NCBI GenBank assembly: GCA_903895855.1
Contig: CAITVN010000008.1
Span: 1-44,114 of the forward strand
Source: Oligoflexia bacterium
GTDB lineage: Bacteria > Bdellovibrionota > UBA1018
Direction of reading: 5' to 3'
DNA length: 44,114 nt
A model generated the notes under the pieces. The model ran no database searches, was not told where the DNA came from, and saw only the letters and a program-made list of their open reading frames with translations. Below, one piece after another: positions 25,701 through 35,075 of the stretch (the stretch's first letter is position 1; every line of letters begins with the position of its first letter). A program made the position numbers and the translations under genes.

Positions 25701-26477
25701 TTATCCAAACCTCCCGGTAATGTACTGCTCGGTTTTTTCAACTTTTGGGGTCGTAAATACTTGTGAAGTGTCACCCCACTCAATCAATTCTCCCATCAAG
25801 AAAAAAGCTGTCTTATCTGAAATTCTTGCGGCTTGTTGCATATTGTGGGTGACCATCACGACCGTCACGTCTTTTTTTAGTTCCATCACCAGTTCTTCAA
25901 TTTTGGCAGTCGAAATGGGGTCTAGCGCACTGGTGGGTTCGTCCATTAATAAAACTGGCGGCTTTACCGCGAGCGCTCGCGCGATACACAGGCGCTGTTG
26001 CTGCCCGCCCGACAGACTCGTCCCGGGAGCTTTGAGTTTATCTTTCACTTCTTCAAAAAGGGCTGCTTGTTTTAGCGACTGTTCGACCACTTCAGCCAGC
26101 AATGAACGCTTACTAATGCCCGCAAGTCTAAGCCCGGCAGCCACATTCTCGAAAATACTCATCGACGGAAACGGGTTCGGTTTTTGAAAAACCATCCCAA
26201 TTTTTCGACGAACACCTACTGGGTCAACACCGCGCTCGTAGATATTTTTTCCTTCTAGAATCACCTGACCTTCAACGCGAGTGTGCGGAATTTCTTCGTG
26301 CAAGCGATTGAGAGTTCTAATAAAAGTAGACTTACCGCAACCCGATGGGCCAATGAGAGCGGTGACTGTGCCCATGACGGCTGATAAGCTCACGCCTTTA
26401 ACCGCTTCATGTGAGCCAAACCAAGCATGAATCTTGTCGGCTTCTAAAATGACGTTAGAATTTTCAGAACTAGTCAC
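25701..26477 (-). CDS. pstB: Phosphate ABC transporter ATPase PstB
   Basis: The 258-residue ABC ATPase has Walker [10 protein letters not shown] (43-51), the signature [16 protein letters not shown] and Walker [14 protein letters not shown]. The SALDP and TAKIEEL context is typical of PstB. It energises phosphate import through PstC-PstA. The start is GTG at 26477: GAGG lies 6 bases upstream, the length matches other PstB proteins, and the codon overlaps the pstA stop by 8 bases. The open frame to 26519 would add 14 residues inside pstA and is not favoured. Confidence 0.96.
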   Translation of the reverse strand: MTSSENSNVILEADKIHAWFGSHEAVKGVSLSAVMGTVTALIGPSGCGKSTFIRTLNRLHEEIPHTRVEGQVILEGKNIYERGVDPVGVRRKIGMVFQKPNPFPSMSIFENVAAGLRLAGISKRSLLAEVVEQSLKQAALFEEVKDKLKAPGTSLSGGQQQRLCIARALAVKPPVLLMDEPTSALDPISTAKIEELVMELKKDVTVVMVTHNMQQAARISDKTAFFLMGELIEWGDTSQVFTTPKVEKTEQYITGRFG

Positions 26478-27441
26478 GGCGCACCTCAGATTTTTTAAAC
26501 AGTATTCGAGAAATGACATTCAAGGCAAGGACGATACCCACCAGCACCAAAGCCCCAGTCCATGCCTGTTGGTGCCACTCTTCAAACGGACTAATGGCGT
26601 AAGTGTAGAGCTGCACAGGTAAAGACGCAGTCGGTTGGTTCAAGCCAGAAAATCCGTATTGATTATTGAATGCAGTAAAAATGAGAGGCGCCGTCTCACC
26701 CATGATTCGCGCAATACCTAAAATCACGCCAGTCATCACTCCACCACGAACCCCTTTTAATACGATAAATAAGGTCACATTCCAGCGTGGAATGCCTAAC
26801 GCGAGCCCTGCTTCTCGAATGTGCTGGGGCACGAGTTTCAAAATTTCTTCGGTCGTTCGTGCCACTATGGGCACTAAAATGATCAGAAGCGCAAACGTGC
26901 CTGCCCAGGCAGAAAAGTGCTTGGTCCACACCACAATCATCGCATAGGCAAACAAGCCAATCACAATCGACGGAATACTCGAAAGCTGATCGATACACTG
27001 ACGAAGCCACCTCGCTAACCGACTCGAAGCATACTCTGAGAGATAAACCCCAAGTAAAATCCCCCAGGGCACACCGATGATTGACGTCAGGCTCACTAAA
27101 ATTCCAGAACCGACGATTGCGTTGCCCATTCCACCGCCCGTTTCACCAACCGGCTTTGGCAACGAAACAAAAAAATCGCGGTTTAAGCCAGGAATTCCCT
27201 TATTAACGATGTAAATAAAAATTCCGAGTAACGGTGTCACCGCCAAAAAAGTGAGGCAATAAAGAAAGAAAACTCCAAAGCGACTCACCCACCTGCGCTT
27301 GACGTCACTGAGTGAAAGCCTGGCGCGTGTGTATCGCCGCCCACCCCAACGAGGCTGGGGTGTTTGCTTTCGAATCATTCTGACAAACGTCGTACCCGAA
27401 GGTCCTGACCCGCCCGAAGGGCGCGGTGCTTTATCGTCCAC
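26470..27441 (-). CDS. pstA: Phosphate ABC transporter permease PstA
   Basis: The 323-residue membrane protein has six predicted helices, with the BPD-transport inner-membrane signature around [23 protein letters not shown] (EAA loop), which contacts PstB. It pairs with PstC to form the phosphate channel. The N-terminal about 50 residues are an extended, basic, Gly/Pro-rich cytoplasmic stretch before TM1, longer than in E. coli PstA. The ATG overlaps the pstC stop by 11 bases. Confidence 0.95.
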   Translation of the reverse strand: MDDKAPRPSGGSGPSGTTFVRMIRKQTPQPRWGGRRYTRARLSLSDVKRRWVSRFGVFFLYCLTFLAVTPLLGIFIYIVNKGIPGLNRDFFVSLPKPVGETGGGMGNAIVGSGILVSLTSIIGVPWGILLGVYLSEYASSRLARWLRQCIDQLSSIPSIVIGLFAYAMIVVWTKHFSAWAGTFALLIILVPIVARTTEEILKLVPQHIREAGLALGIPRWNVTLFIVLKGVRGGVMTGVILGIARIMGETAPLIFTAFNNQYGFSGLNQPTASLPVQLYTYAISPFEEWHQQAWTGALVLVGIVLALNVISRILFKKSEVRRD

Positions 27442-28372
27442 CTGCCCCTCCTCTGCGTTCTGAGCGGCTCACAATCGCACGGGCTGTCGAATTGATCAGC
27501 CAAGAGACGAGAAAGAGAGTGACTCCGACTGCGCCCAGCGCGGCCAAATGAATGTCAGTTGTGGCTTCTGCGTACTCATTAGCAATCACACTCGCCATCG
27601 TTTGACCCGGAGCAAATAATGAAACCGCGACCTCAGCTCGATTTCCGATCACCATTGTCACGGCCATGGTTTCACCAAAAGCCCTGGCAAGGCCCAGAAC
27701 GCTCGCACCAAATAAACCAGAAACAGAAGACTTCACTACGGCTATCCAAAGCGTCTCAAACCGGGTGGCGCCAAGTGCCAGAGCCGCTTCTCTTTGGGCC
27801 CTCGGGATCGCAAAGAAAACTTCTCTTGAAATCGACAAAATCGTGGGAATGATCATGATGGCCAGAAGTATGCCCGCTGTGAGCATACCCACACCATACG
27901 CGGGCCCAGAAAATAACGGAATCCAACCCAAGTACTTACCCAAAAACGGTTGCACTGTTTCACGCATGAGAGGGGCCAGAACAAAAATACCCCATAAACC
28001 GTAAACCACACTCGGTATGGCCGCCAACATTTCAATTAAAAATCCCAGTACCGCTGAAATTCTTCGAGGCGCCAACTCTGTTAAACAAAGTGCAGAGCCG
28101 ACACTCACCGGTACAGCTATCAACAAAGCAAGTGCCGAAGACACCAACGTTCCGTAGACGAAACTCACCACGCCGAACTGATCATTGACCGGATCCCAAT
28201 CAGAGCTCACGAAAAATTTTAAACCAAACACCTTAAACGCTGGCCACGATCGATACCCTAAATTCACGACCATGAATAAAAGCAAAACCATCGCGGCAAT
28301 CGCACACGCCCTCAACACGAATTGAAATAAGCGATCACCGCGATGAATGTCTTTTTGCCAAAGAGTACTCAC
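27431..28372 (-). CDS. pstC: Phosphate ABC transporter permease PstC
   Basis: The 313-residue permease has a first transmembrane helix at about 19-40, a periplasmic loop (FKVFGLKFFVSSDWDPVNDQFGV, typical of PstC) and five further helices. The EAA-type loop is REAALALGATRFETLW, which docks on PstB. It forms the membrane channel with PstA. The ATG overlaps the pstS stop by 4 bases (ATGA), so the two genes are coupled. Confidence 0.95.
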   Translation of the reverse strand: MSTLWQKDIHRGDRLFQFVLRACAIAAMVLLLFMVVNLGYRSWPAFKVFGLKFFVSSDWDPVNDQFGVVSFVYGTLVSSALALLIAVPVSVGSALCLTELAPRRISAVLGFLIEMLAAIPSVVYGLWGIFVLAPLMRETVQPFLGKYLGWIPLFSGPAYGVGMLTAGILLAIMIIPTILSISREVFFAIPRAQREAALALGATRFETLWIAVVKSSVSGLFGASVLGLARAFGETMAVTMVIGNRAEVAVSLFAPGQTMASVIANEYAEATTDIHLAALGAVGVTLFLVSWLINSTARAIVSRSERRGGAGGR

Positions 28373-29406
28373 TCGGCCTTTAGTTCTCCGATTCTCTTTT
28401 GCACTTTAGCCACCAATTCTTTAGGAAGTGGCGAGTAGTGCAAACTTGGTGCGGATTTTTGCCCTTCACCCATCGACCAGTCTAAGAATTTCTTGAAGGC
28501 TTGGGCTTTCGGATTTTTCATTGTTTGAAAAACTAAAATATAAGTAAAACCTGAGATTGGATAAGCGCCCTTACCCACAGAATTCGTAATCGAAACACGA
28601 AAATCTTCAGGAATGACTTTCACACTGCCTGCTGCGGCGGCGGTGACTGATTCGACGCTCGGCTTAACAAACTCTCCTGACTGATTTTTGAGCGATGCCA
28701 CCGGCATCTGATTGGCGAGCGCATAAGTGAGTTCAGTATACCCAATCGCCCCTGGGGTTTGCTTGATGATTCCAGTAACCCCTTCATTGCCTTTGCCCCC
28801 CAGACCGGTGGGCCACTTGACGGCTGCCCCCGATCCTACTTTTTCTTTCCACTCGGGTGACACTTTGGCTAAGTAATCGGTAAAAATTGCAGTGGTCCCA
28901 CTTCCATCTGAACGATGAACGATCAGGAGCGGTTTGTTTGGAAACTTAAGAGTGGGATTGAGACTCGAAATTCTCGGGTCATTCCAGTTCGTGATTTTTC
29001 CTAAAAACATATCGCTCAATAATTCAGGGCTAATTTTGACATCAGAATTAAAATCAGGAAGACTATACGTGATGACTACAGCCCCTAAAACCATCGGAAG
29101 GTGAACCACGGGAGCAGGCGATTTAGCCATTTGTTCGTCGGTCATCGGAGCATCACTCGCCCCGAAATCTACCGTTTTTTCTTGAAGTTGCCGAATGCCG
29201 CCACCGCTGCCGATTGACTGATAATTAATTTTAGTGGTGGGATCAGCTTTCTGGAAGTCTGAAAACCACTTTGAATAAAGTGGAAACGGAAACGTAGCGC
29301 CCGCGCCGGTAATCAACAAGTCTTCGGCGCGCCCGGTTGAGGGCAAATGAGCCAATAATGCCGCGGCAGTCAGGGCAACCAAGCAATTGCGTATTCTTAA
29401 TTTCAT
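28369..29406 (-). CDS. pstS: Periplasmic phosphate-binding protein PstS
   Basis: The 345-residue protein has a Sec signal peptide (MKLRIRNCLVALTAAALLAHL, cleavage near GRAED). It continues LITGAGATFPFPLYSKWF, where the TGAGATFP loop binds phosphate. YQSIGSGGGIRQL, FGASDAPM and RSDGSGTT supply the remaining ligands. It captures phosphate in the periplasm and hands it to PstCAB. It is the first gene of the operon, preceded by AAGGAA. The frame extends upstream to 29484, but the signal peptide fixes the start at 29406. The 405-base gap upstream carries a Pho-box-like repeat. Confidence 0.96.
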   Translation of the reverse strand: MKLRIRNCLVALTAAALLAHLPSTGRAEDLLITGAGATFPFPLYSKWFSDFQKADPTTKINYQSIGSGGGIRQLQEKTVDFGASDAPMTDEQMAKSPAPVVHLPMVLGAVVITYSLPDFNSDVKISPELLSDMFLGKITNWNDPRISSLNPTLKFPNKPLLIVHRSDGSGTTAIFTDYLAKVSPEWKEKVGSGAAVKWPTGLGGKGNEGVTGIIKQTPGAIGYTELTYALANQMPVASLKNQSGEFVKPSVESVTAAAAGSVKVIPEDFRVSITNSVGKGAYPISGFTYILVFQTMKNPKAQAFKKFLDWSMGEGQKSAPSLHYSPLPKELVAKVQKRIGELKAE

Positions 29407-29491
29407 AAAAATTCCTTTCAACAAAGTACCATTCGCAAGCAAAACAAATGCTTGTCTGCCTTGGCACATAACTCTTCGCCTCATAAAAGAG

Positions 29492-29513
29492 TTTTAAGAT
29501 TTGATTAAGACTT
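29492..29513 (-). promoter_or_regulatory. Pho-box-like 11-bp direct repeat upstream of pstS
   Basis: TTAAGA occurs at 29494-29499 and 29505-29510 on the plus strand, exactly 11 bases apart. On the operon strand this reads TCTTAATCAAATCTTAAAAC. PhoB binds two direct repeats with an 11-bp period, and the placement about 90 bases before the pstS ATG fits an autoregulated promoter. The sequence is AT-rich and only loosely like the E. coli consensus CTGTCAT. The site is inferred from spacing and context. Confidence 0.5.
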
Positions 29514-29787
29514 TAATTTGAGCATCGATTGGACGCAATGACGAAATGACGAAATGAAAAAAATGTGAGAAATCAAGCGGGTACGGCAAAAACTTCAAGT
29601 TCATCGTTTAAGAAGACCAGCGCGAGAGCGAGTTGAAGTTTAATTCATGAGCACCCTCAGTTTGCGCCAATAACCACTCACTAATTGCCATTTTTTTGAC
29701 TTTACGCAACCTAAATATCTCTCTAAAAGTCCAAAGAAGTGCAGAAAACCGCAGATTTTTTCGAATTGCCCTGAGCTTTTGCCGATA
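29514..29787. other. Non-coding stretch upstream of the 29812 gene, little identifiable
   Basis: No gene is apparent. It holds three near-copies of an AATGACGA-type octamer (29537-29560) and a 9-bp inverted repeat AAACTTCAA/TTGAAGTTT (29590-29598 with 29633-29641, 34-base spacer). I find no convincing -35/-10 pair; TTGACT at 29696-29701 lacks a well-spaced -10. Confidence 0.4.
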
Positions 29788-29808
29788 GGTTCAATAGGCT
29801 ATTGAACC
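29788..29808 (+). promoter_or_regulatory. Perfect palindrome just before the GTG start at 29812
   Basis: GGTTCAATA-GGC-TATTGAACC is a 9-bp perfect inverted repeat with a 3-base centre, ending 4 bases before the GTG. It occupies the place of the ribosome-binding site, where no Shine-Dalgarno is visible. It shares the core AATAGGCTATT with a palindrome at 40174-40192 upstream of another secreted-protein gene. It could be a repressor operator or a translation-blocking hairpin. Confidence 0.5.
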
Positions 29809-29811
29809 AAA

Positions 29812-32073
29812 GTGAAAACAAACTTTAGAAAACAGTCATCATCAATTTACTGGTTACTCTTAAGCCTTGGCTCTCTGGCCCAGGCAGAAATGCAAACGCC
29901 ATCGCCCAATCCCAGTGCGTTAGCTGAGCAATGCCTCAGTCAGATATCACCAAGTGATCCCTCAACTTGCACCGTTGACGAAAAAAGCAAAAAAGTTGTC
30001 GATGTTCATTTTCAAATTAGAGACTTGCCTAATCCCTACGAGGCACTTCGCCTAGAACAAGGCGAAGATTTCTTTCAAACCGCCCAAAACTATCGCGGAC
30101 TAGGCATTTTTAAAACCCTAGTGAATGCGGGTCTCATTACTGACCTCAATAGTGATCTCAATGGGGGTTCAATTGACTGGAGTCGAGTGCGCTGTACCGC
30201 CGACGGCATCAAGAACAAAGTCTGCCCGAACGCAAATAAACCTCCAAATCCGCAAAAATACCGAGGTAGCACAGAGGCCGTAAAAATCGCGCTTCAAGTG
30301 GCAAGAAATAAGAACGCAGACTCTCGCATTATCAGTGCCTTGCAAGCCGAGTTCGACTCGGTCAATGCAGCTACTCGTTTAGGAAATTACCTCACCACCC
30401 AAGAGTCAGCGTTTGAGCAAAAGTGCAAAAAAGAACGACCGCCATGCCAAGATTCACTGAATCAGTTTAAAAAAGCTTTTGGAATAACAGACCCACGGCC
30501 AATATACATCACCTGGCACGCCCCAGGTCACCGCGCCAGCCACTCAGAAACGCCACCGCGTGTCGCGGCCCGTATCGCTGCCAAAGAAGATACCGGCGAC
30601 TCGATCAGCTCACCTTTTTCACCATTAGTTGACCCTAGTTTATTTGGCTTTGGCGGCACAAAATATCAATGTCCTGCCTACTTGCCTCAAATGAATTGCA
30701 TCGCTGAGAAAGGCAAATGGGTAGTTGAACCCCCTCAGTCACCTGCCAACGCCCCGCTCACTCAACCGCAAATCGACTCTGCTTTTCAAATTCTTGAGCC
30801 CCAATTGCTAGGGGCACTCAACGAAAGCGCGATCGTCACCTCAGCTGAAACCTACGTTATCGGAACCCTCGCTGACCCGAAACTGCTTTCACCCGTGAGC
30901 CAAGCAAAAGCTCGACTAGAAGGGGCAAAAACCCGATTTCTAGCAAAAGCGACTTGCCTCTCTGCCGAAGCAAAAGCCAAAGTCAGTACCCTATTTGACC
31001 AAGCCCTTTCGAAATCAACAGAAAACAACGTTCAAACACTTCGGCTCGCACTTGAAACTCATCGCGCTAAACTCGCAATCGATTTGGCCGAAAGTTCAAA
31101 AGCCCTCACTAAAGCGCGCACCGATCTCGCGCGCCTTAAACCCGAATTTGAAACGAAGGCAAAGTGCGGATTCATTTCTGACCGCCTCAATCCCGATCGA
31201 AAGCTGAAGAACCAGTGCAATCAAGACCTTTACGAATTGAGAGCGCGAGAGCGCACGATAGCAACCGTTCTCGCCAATTATCCGATTCTCGGAACCCCGT
31301 CGCATTCAAACGAGATCAAGTATCTCGATATGGGCGCCGAAATTGCTGCCGACCCAACGCCCGCCAACGCTATCGCGATTCATGACAAAACAGTCAAAAC
31401 TCAAATCGACGCGATTCTCGATCGAGTCGGTGAACGCTGTGAGGCCCCACTCACCGAGGCAGCCAAAGACCTCTTTAACCCAGTGATCGCTCGCGCTTTT
31501 GTTGAAGAAAACCCAAGTAGCGCTTGGGTTTTTTGCGCTTCGTATGCAAAACTTTCACAGAATGAAAAACTGAAAGATCTGGGCGCGAAATCTTTCTTAG
31601 CGGTTTCATTCCTTATCACTGATGGCTTGGCAGGGCTTGTGATCGGCGGTCTTTCACTCACCAACACCACGCTCAATGCAATCGACAGACACCGCGAGTT
31701 AGAACGCGAACAAAAAGATTTTATCGCCGGAGTTGGCGATGTGGCTCTTTACTTAAAAGCGACTGACGAACTTGAGAATTTCTACCCGTCTGCCTTGCTC
31801 GATGTAGGGCTTGATTTACTCGCCCTCGCCCCAGAAGCGAGAATGCTAAAAACCTGGGCCAAGGCTGACGAGCTTGCAAAACTGGGAAAACTCAAAGCCC
31901 TTCCTGAAACCACTCGAAAAACGCTTACAACTTGGTATCGGTCGCGCATTTCTCGCGCATTTGGCCCGATCGCAGAAAAACTTTCAGACGCTAAACTTGC
32001 AGTCATGGCAAGACTTGAAGCCAAAGGCATTCATCTGGATTACTGGCGAAAGGTGGCTGGATGCCCCTTATGA
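29812..32073 (+). CDS. Large secreted protein of unknown function
   Basis: The 753-residue protein starts at GTG with a clear signal peptide (SIYWLLLSLGSLAQAEM). It is rich in Cys pairs (for example CKKERPPC and CPAYLPQMNC), as expected outside the cytoplasm. The middle (about 340-490) is helical and coiled-coil-like. Near residue 600 is a hydrophobic segment (SFLAVSFLITDGLAGLVIGGL), followed by YPSALLDVGLDLLALAPEARMLKTW and lysine/alanine-rich helices. The last pattern recalls the linker before toxin domains of polymorphic toxins, but this is resemblance only. I recognise no named domain. The next gene starts inside its stop codon (ATGA), so the two are coupled. A palindrome covers the ribosome-binding region. 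Confidence 0.6.
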   Translation: MKTNFRKQSSSIYWLLLSLGSLAQAEMQTPSPNPSALAEQCLSQISPSDPSTCTVDEKSKKVVDVHFQIRDLPNPYEALRLEQGEDFFQTAQNYRGLGIFKTLVNAGLITDLNSDLNGGSIDWSRVRCTADGIKNKVCPNANKPPNPQKYRGSTEAVKIALQVARNKNADSRIISALQAEFDSVNAATRLGNYLTTQESAFEQKCKKERPPCQDSLNQFKKAFGITDPRPIYITWHAPGHRASHSETPPRVAARIAAKEDTGDSISSPFSPLVDPSLFGFGGTKYQCPAYLPQMNCIAEKGKWVVEPPQSPANAPLTQPQIDSAFQILEPQLLGALNESAIVTSAETYVIGTLADPKLLSPVSQAKARLEGAKTRFLAKATCLSAEAKAKVSTLFDQALSKSTENNVQTLRLALETHRAKLAIDLAESSKALTKARTDLARLKPEFETKAKCGFISDRLNPDRKLKNQCNQDLYELRARERTIATVLANYPILGTPSHSNEIKYLDMGAEIAADPTPANAIAIHDKTVKTQIDAILDRVGERCEAPLTEAAKDLFNPVIARAFVEENPSSAWVFCASYAKLSQNEKLKDLGAKSFLAVSFLITDGLAGLVIGGLSLTNTTLNAIDRHRELEREQKDFIAGVGDVALYLKATDELENFYPSALLDVGLDLLALAPEARMLKTWAKADELAKLGKLKALPETTRKTLTTWYRSRISRAFGPIAEKLSDAKLAVMARLEAKGIHLDYWRKVAGCPL

Positions 32074-32876
32074 GCCACTCCACCCAATTCAAAACCCTCG
32101 TTCTTTCGATCACACTTCTATTCGAACTCATTACTCTAAGTGTGGCCTCTGATCACTGCGATTTTGACCTCATTGAACGACAACTTGAAGTTCTTGAAGA
32201 CGTAGAAACCTATCGAGCTGCGGGGTCGCACTTGGTTCAAGTAGAGACTCGTTCGAAAAACGCAGCTTTAACAAAAGACTTTGAATCGGTCTTGTCTCAA
32301 GCAGGAAGTGCCGAAGTCGAGATTGTCGTAAAGAACAGCCAAAACAAAAAAGCGGTGGAGTTCGTCACAAAAGACTCAATCTACAAGGCCGAAAGGTCTG
32401 TTGAGAACGGAACCACTCATTACAAGCTAATCGAAAAAGAGCCTAGATGGAAGCAAGCAGAAAAACTGGGCAGCGAGCTACCGCCAAGCAGTAGCAAGCC
32501 CATCTTAGCGAGTTCAATCAATCGACTCGAAGAAATCAAGCCTGATCAAATTTACCAAACTGTTCGTGCAAGCACATCGGCGACCGACCTTGCAACGAAA
32601 TTTGAATCAAAAGTAGTAACTGAAATAAAGAAATTAAGCACTCAAATTCAAGGCAAGTTCCTAGCCGCATTAAGAAATGGTGAAGTTTCTTCTGGCGTTG
32701 GTCAAGCTGGCATCAAACGATTAAAAGGCATCGAAAATGCTCGCGAACTTAAAATCATGGCCGACCAAAGAATCGTCGGGTGCTTGAGTGAGGGAATCAT
32801 CATCTGGGCCTTAGTAACCAACCATGCTGGAATCGAAAAGCTACCACCAGGTTTCTGCAAACAACGGTTTCCTTAA
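32070..32876 (+). CDS. Secreted protein, unknown; weak RelE/HigB-like C-terminal pattern
   Basis: From the ATG that overlaps the preceding stop (ATGA), the 268-residue product has a signal peptide (MSHSTQFKTLVLSITLLFEL, cleavage near SVASD). The N-terminal half is charged and unrecognised. The last about 70 residues, with GIKRLKGIENARELKIMADQ and RIVGCLSEGIIIWAL, have the order of motifs seen in RelE/HigB-fold toxins (kxLkG, ELR, RI). This is pattern-level similarity and may be accidental. An upstream Met at 32061 would add 3 residues. The TAA at 32874-32876 shares the palindrome TTAA with the convergent tgt stop (overlap 4 bases). It is probably the partner of the upstream gene. Confidence 0.6.
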   Translation: MSHSTQFKTLVLSITLLFELITLSVASDHCDFDLIERQLEVLEDVETYRAAGSHLVQVETRSKNAALTKDFESVLSQAGSAEVEIVVKNSQNKKAVEFVTKDSIYKAERSVENGTTHYKLIEKEPRWKQAEKLGSELPPSSSKPILASSINRLEEIKPDQIYQTVRASTSATDLATKFESKVVTEIKKLSTQIQGKFLAALRNGEVSSGVGQAGIKRLKGIENARELKIMADQRIVGCLSEGIIIWALVTNHAGIEKLPPGFCKQRFP

Positions 32877-34963
32877 GTTTTTGTCGCCAAGTCAGAAAAT
32901 TGCTGGAGATTTCTTATCCGTGTTTCAATTTGCTCCTCGTAGCAAGCCACCTCTTTTGAACTCAAATCTGCCGTGATCGCCGGGTACTTCGCCTGAGACC
33001 GACCCCAACGTTTTAACCACTCGGCACCCAGTAAACTAGCCTTCAAACGACTGCGCGCGTATTCAAGAGTAGAAAATGCCACGGTCGTTTCACTCTTTGG
33101 GCCCGTCGCCACGCCACTGGCAACCGTGAACCCCACCAGCAGTAACGCCACCCGCACGGCCGTCGAAGCCGAATAAGTGAAGAATTCACACTCAGGCTTC
33201 TCGAGAGCAACCGTCTCAAACAGTTTTTGAAAAACATCAGTCGTCCAAAGAGGGGCATCTACTTTATACGAAAACGGATCATAAAAAATGAGATCGGGTT
33301 TTGTCGCCTCATTCATCGAGGCCAAAAAATCGCCGCGCAAGTGCCATGAAATCAGACCACTGGGGTGAGTCCACTCACCTTTTTCAATCAGTTGGTGCGG
33401 GCCAGCGTGTCGCAGGTGTGAAAACCGGGTGGCATGCCGAAGGGCCAGGCGAAGCGGATCTAGATCGACTTCGAAACTCACTATCTTCAGCGCGCGCACA
33501 AGGCCGTTTTTTGCTAGTAAATTCTCAGCACACTCAATCGCAGCCATCGCGTTTGAAGCGGCTCCTAAGCCGACATCCCAAATCACGACTTCGCGGGCCG
33601 AGTCACCCCTACTTTCACTGAGTTTTTGTGACAACTGCGATTGCTCAACATAAAGCCGTTTTGCTTCTTCAGCGGGATCAGACACCGAATGCATGATTTC
33701 TCCCGAACTGATCTGACGAATGCTTGAATGCCCTGATTTTTCGGCTATTTCGTAATCGCCGAGTTTCAAAAATCGCTCACGCTTAGGCTTCACTCGCTTC
33801 TGATGCACAACCGGATAATCTTCATCAGACATCATCAAGCGGGGCTTGGTCTCGTGGTAATAGTCGACAAAGCGATTCTCAAAAATACTTTCTCGCATCT
33901 CGCGCATCAAGCAATGGTAAAACCAAATGTTGTGAGTGGCGAGCAACTGCCAACCGAGCACCTCTTCAGTTTTCACCAAGTGATGCAAGTAAGCCCGAGA
34001 ATACCTGGCACAAGTCGGACAAACACAGTCGGCGTCGAGCTTTTCTTCAGAAAATTTATAGACCGACCGACGAAGCTGCATTTTTCCGTGGCTCGTAAAC
34101 GCAACGCCTCGTTGGGCCAGTGAGCCCGGTAAAATGCAATCAAAGAGATCAACACCGCGATGAACGGCTTCTAAAATATCAATGGGGGTACCGACCCCCA
34201 TCAAGTACCGTGGCAAATGTTGAGGCAAAAGTTTCGCCGAAAATTCAGTAAACTCATCGCGAAGGTCTTTACCCTCACCCACTGCTAGGCCGCCAATGGC
34301 AAATCCGTCAAAGGGCAACTGAGTTAATACTTCGGCGCTTTTTTCTCGAAGGTCTTTGAAGCAAGCCCCTTGAATGATGCCGAACAGAGATTGCCCACCA
34401 ATCGCTCGCCCATCTTGCTCGTACCGAGCCCGTGCCTCTAAACTTCGCAAAGCCCAGCGATGCGTGAGGTTCATCGCAGTCACCGCTTGCCCATGATCAG
34501 AAGTCGACGGAATGCATTGATCGAGCACCATCATGATATCGCTTTGAATCGCCGTCTGCATTTCAATACTCGACTCAGGCGACAGCACATGGAGCTTACC
34601 GTCGACATAACTTTTAAAATGAGCGCCATCTTCAGTCATCTCACGCGAATGGGGTAACGAAAAAATCTGAAAGCCACCCGAATCTGTGAGAACTGGCTTA
34701 TTCCAATGCATGAACCGGTGAATGCCCCCGACTTTGCGAAAAACTTCAGCCCCAGGCCTCAGCAAGAGATGATAAGTATTCGCCAGAAGCACGCTCGACC
34801 CCGCTTCGGCGAGCAGATCGACGCTTTGAGTTTTAACCGTTGCTTGAGTGCCCACCGGCATAAAAACTGGCGTTTTCACCTCTCCATGCAAGGTGGTAAA
34901 CGAGCCGGCTCGGGCTTGAGTGCCCTGGGCTGTTGCCTCAAGTTTGAATCGAAGTCGTGACAT
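32873..34963 (-). CDS. tgt: Queuine tRNA-ribosyltransferase fused to a MnmC-like methyltransferase domain
   Basis: The 696-residue protein has an N-terminal TGT barrel (about 1-370). It shows DSGGFQ (D94), GVGTP (256-260), FDCILP with the probable nucleophile D275, and zinc ligands C313, C315, C318 and H344. TGT exchanges guanine for preQ1 at the wobble position of GUN-anticodon tRNAs. The canonical PTRNARNG after the nucleophile is PGSLAQRG here. Residues about 410-640 form a second domain: a SAM-site-like DVGLGAASNAM (463-473), then YDPFSYKVDAPLWT (561-573) and TYSASTAVRVALLLVGF, matching the MnmC methyltransferase domain (Methyltransf_30/DUF752). Both domains act at tRNA position 34. The frame extends to 35095, but ATG 34963 begins the normal TGT N-terminus. 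Confidence 0.88.
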   Translation of the reverse strand: MSRLRFKLEATAQGTQARAGSFTTLHGEVKTPVFMPVGTQATVKTQSVDLLAEAGSSVLLANTYHLLLRPGAEVFRKVGGIHRFMHWNKPVLTDSGGFQIFSLPHSREMTEDGAHFKSYVDGKLHVLSPESSIEMQTAIQSDIMMVLDQCIPSTSDHGQAVTAMNLTHRWALRSLEARARYEQDGRAIGGQSLFGIIQGACFKDLREKSAEVLTQLPFDGFAIGGLAVGEGKDLRDEFTEFSAKLLPQHLPRYLMGVGTPIDILEAVHRGVDLFDCILPGSLAQRGVAFTSHGKMQLRRSVYKFSEEKLDADCVCPTCARYSRAYLHHLVKTEEVLGWQLLATHNIWFYHCLMREMRESIFENRFVDYYHETKPRLMMSDEDYPVVHQKRVKPKRERFLKLGDYEIAEKSGHSSIRQISSGEIMHSVSDPAEEAKRLYVEQSQLSQKLSESRGDSAREVVIWDVGLGAASNAMAAIECAENLLAKNGLVRALKIVSFEVDLDPLRLALRHATRFSHLRHAGPHQLIEKGEWTHPSGLISWHLRGDFLASMNEATKPDLIFYDPFSYKVDAPLWTTDVFQKLFETVALEKPECEFFTYSASTAVRVALLLVGFTVASGVATGPKSETTVAFSTLEYARSRLKASLLGAEWLKRWGRSQAKYPAITADLSSKEVACYEEQIETRIRNLQQFSDLATKT

Positions 34964-35075
34964 GTTAGCCCCGGTATCATGAATATTCGCACGATAAAAG
35001 ACAAAGACTCTCACGCCAATAGAACCTCTTGCTCTGTGTAGCAAAGTAACCGACAAATTGGCTGAGGTGCCCACT

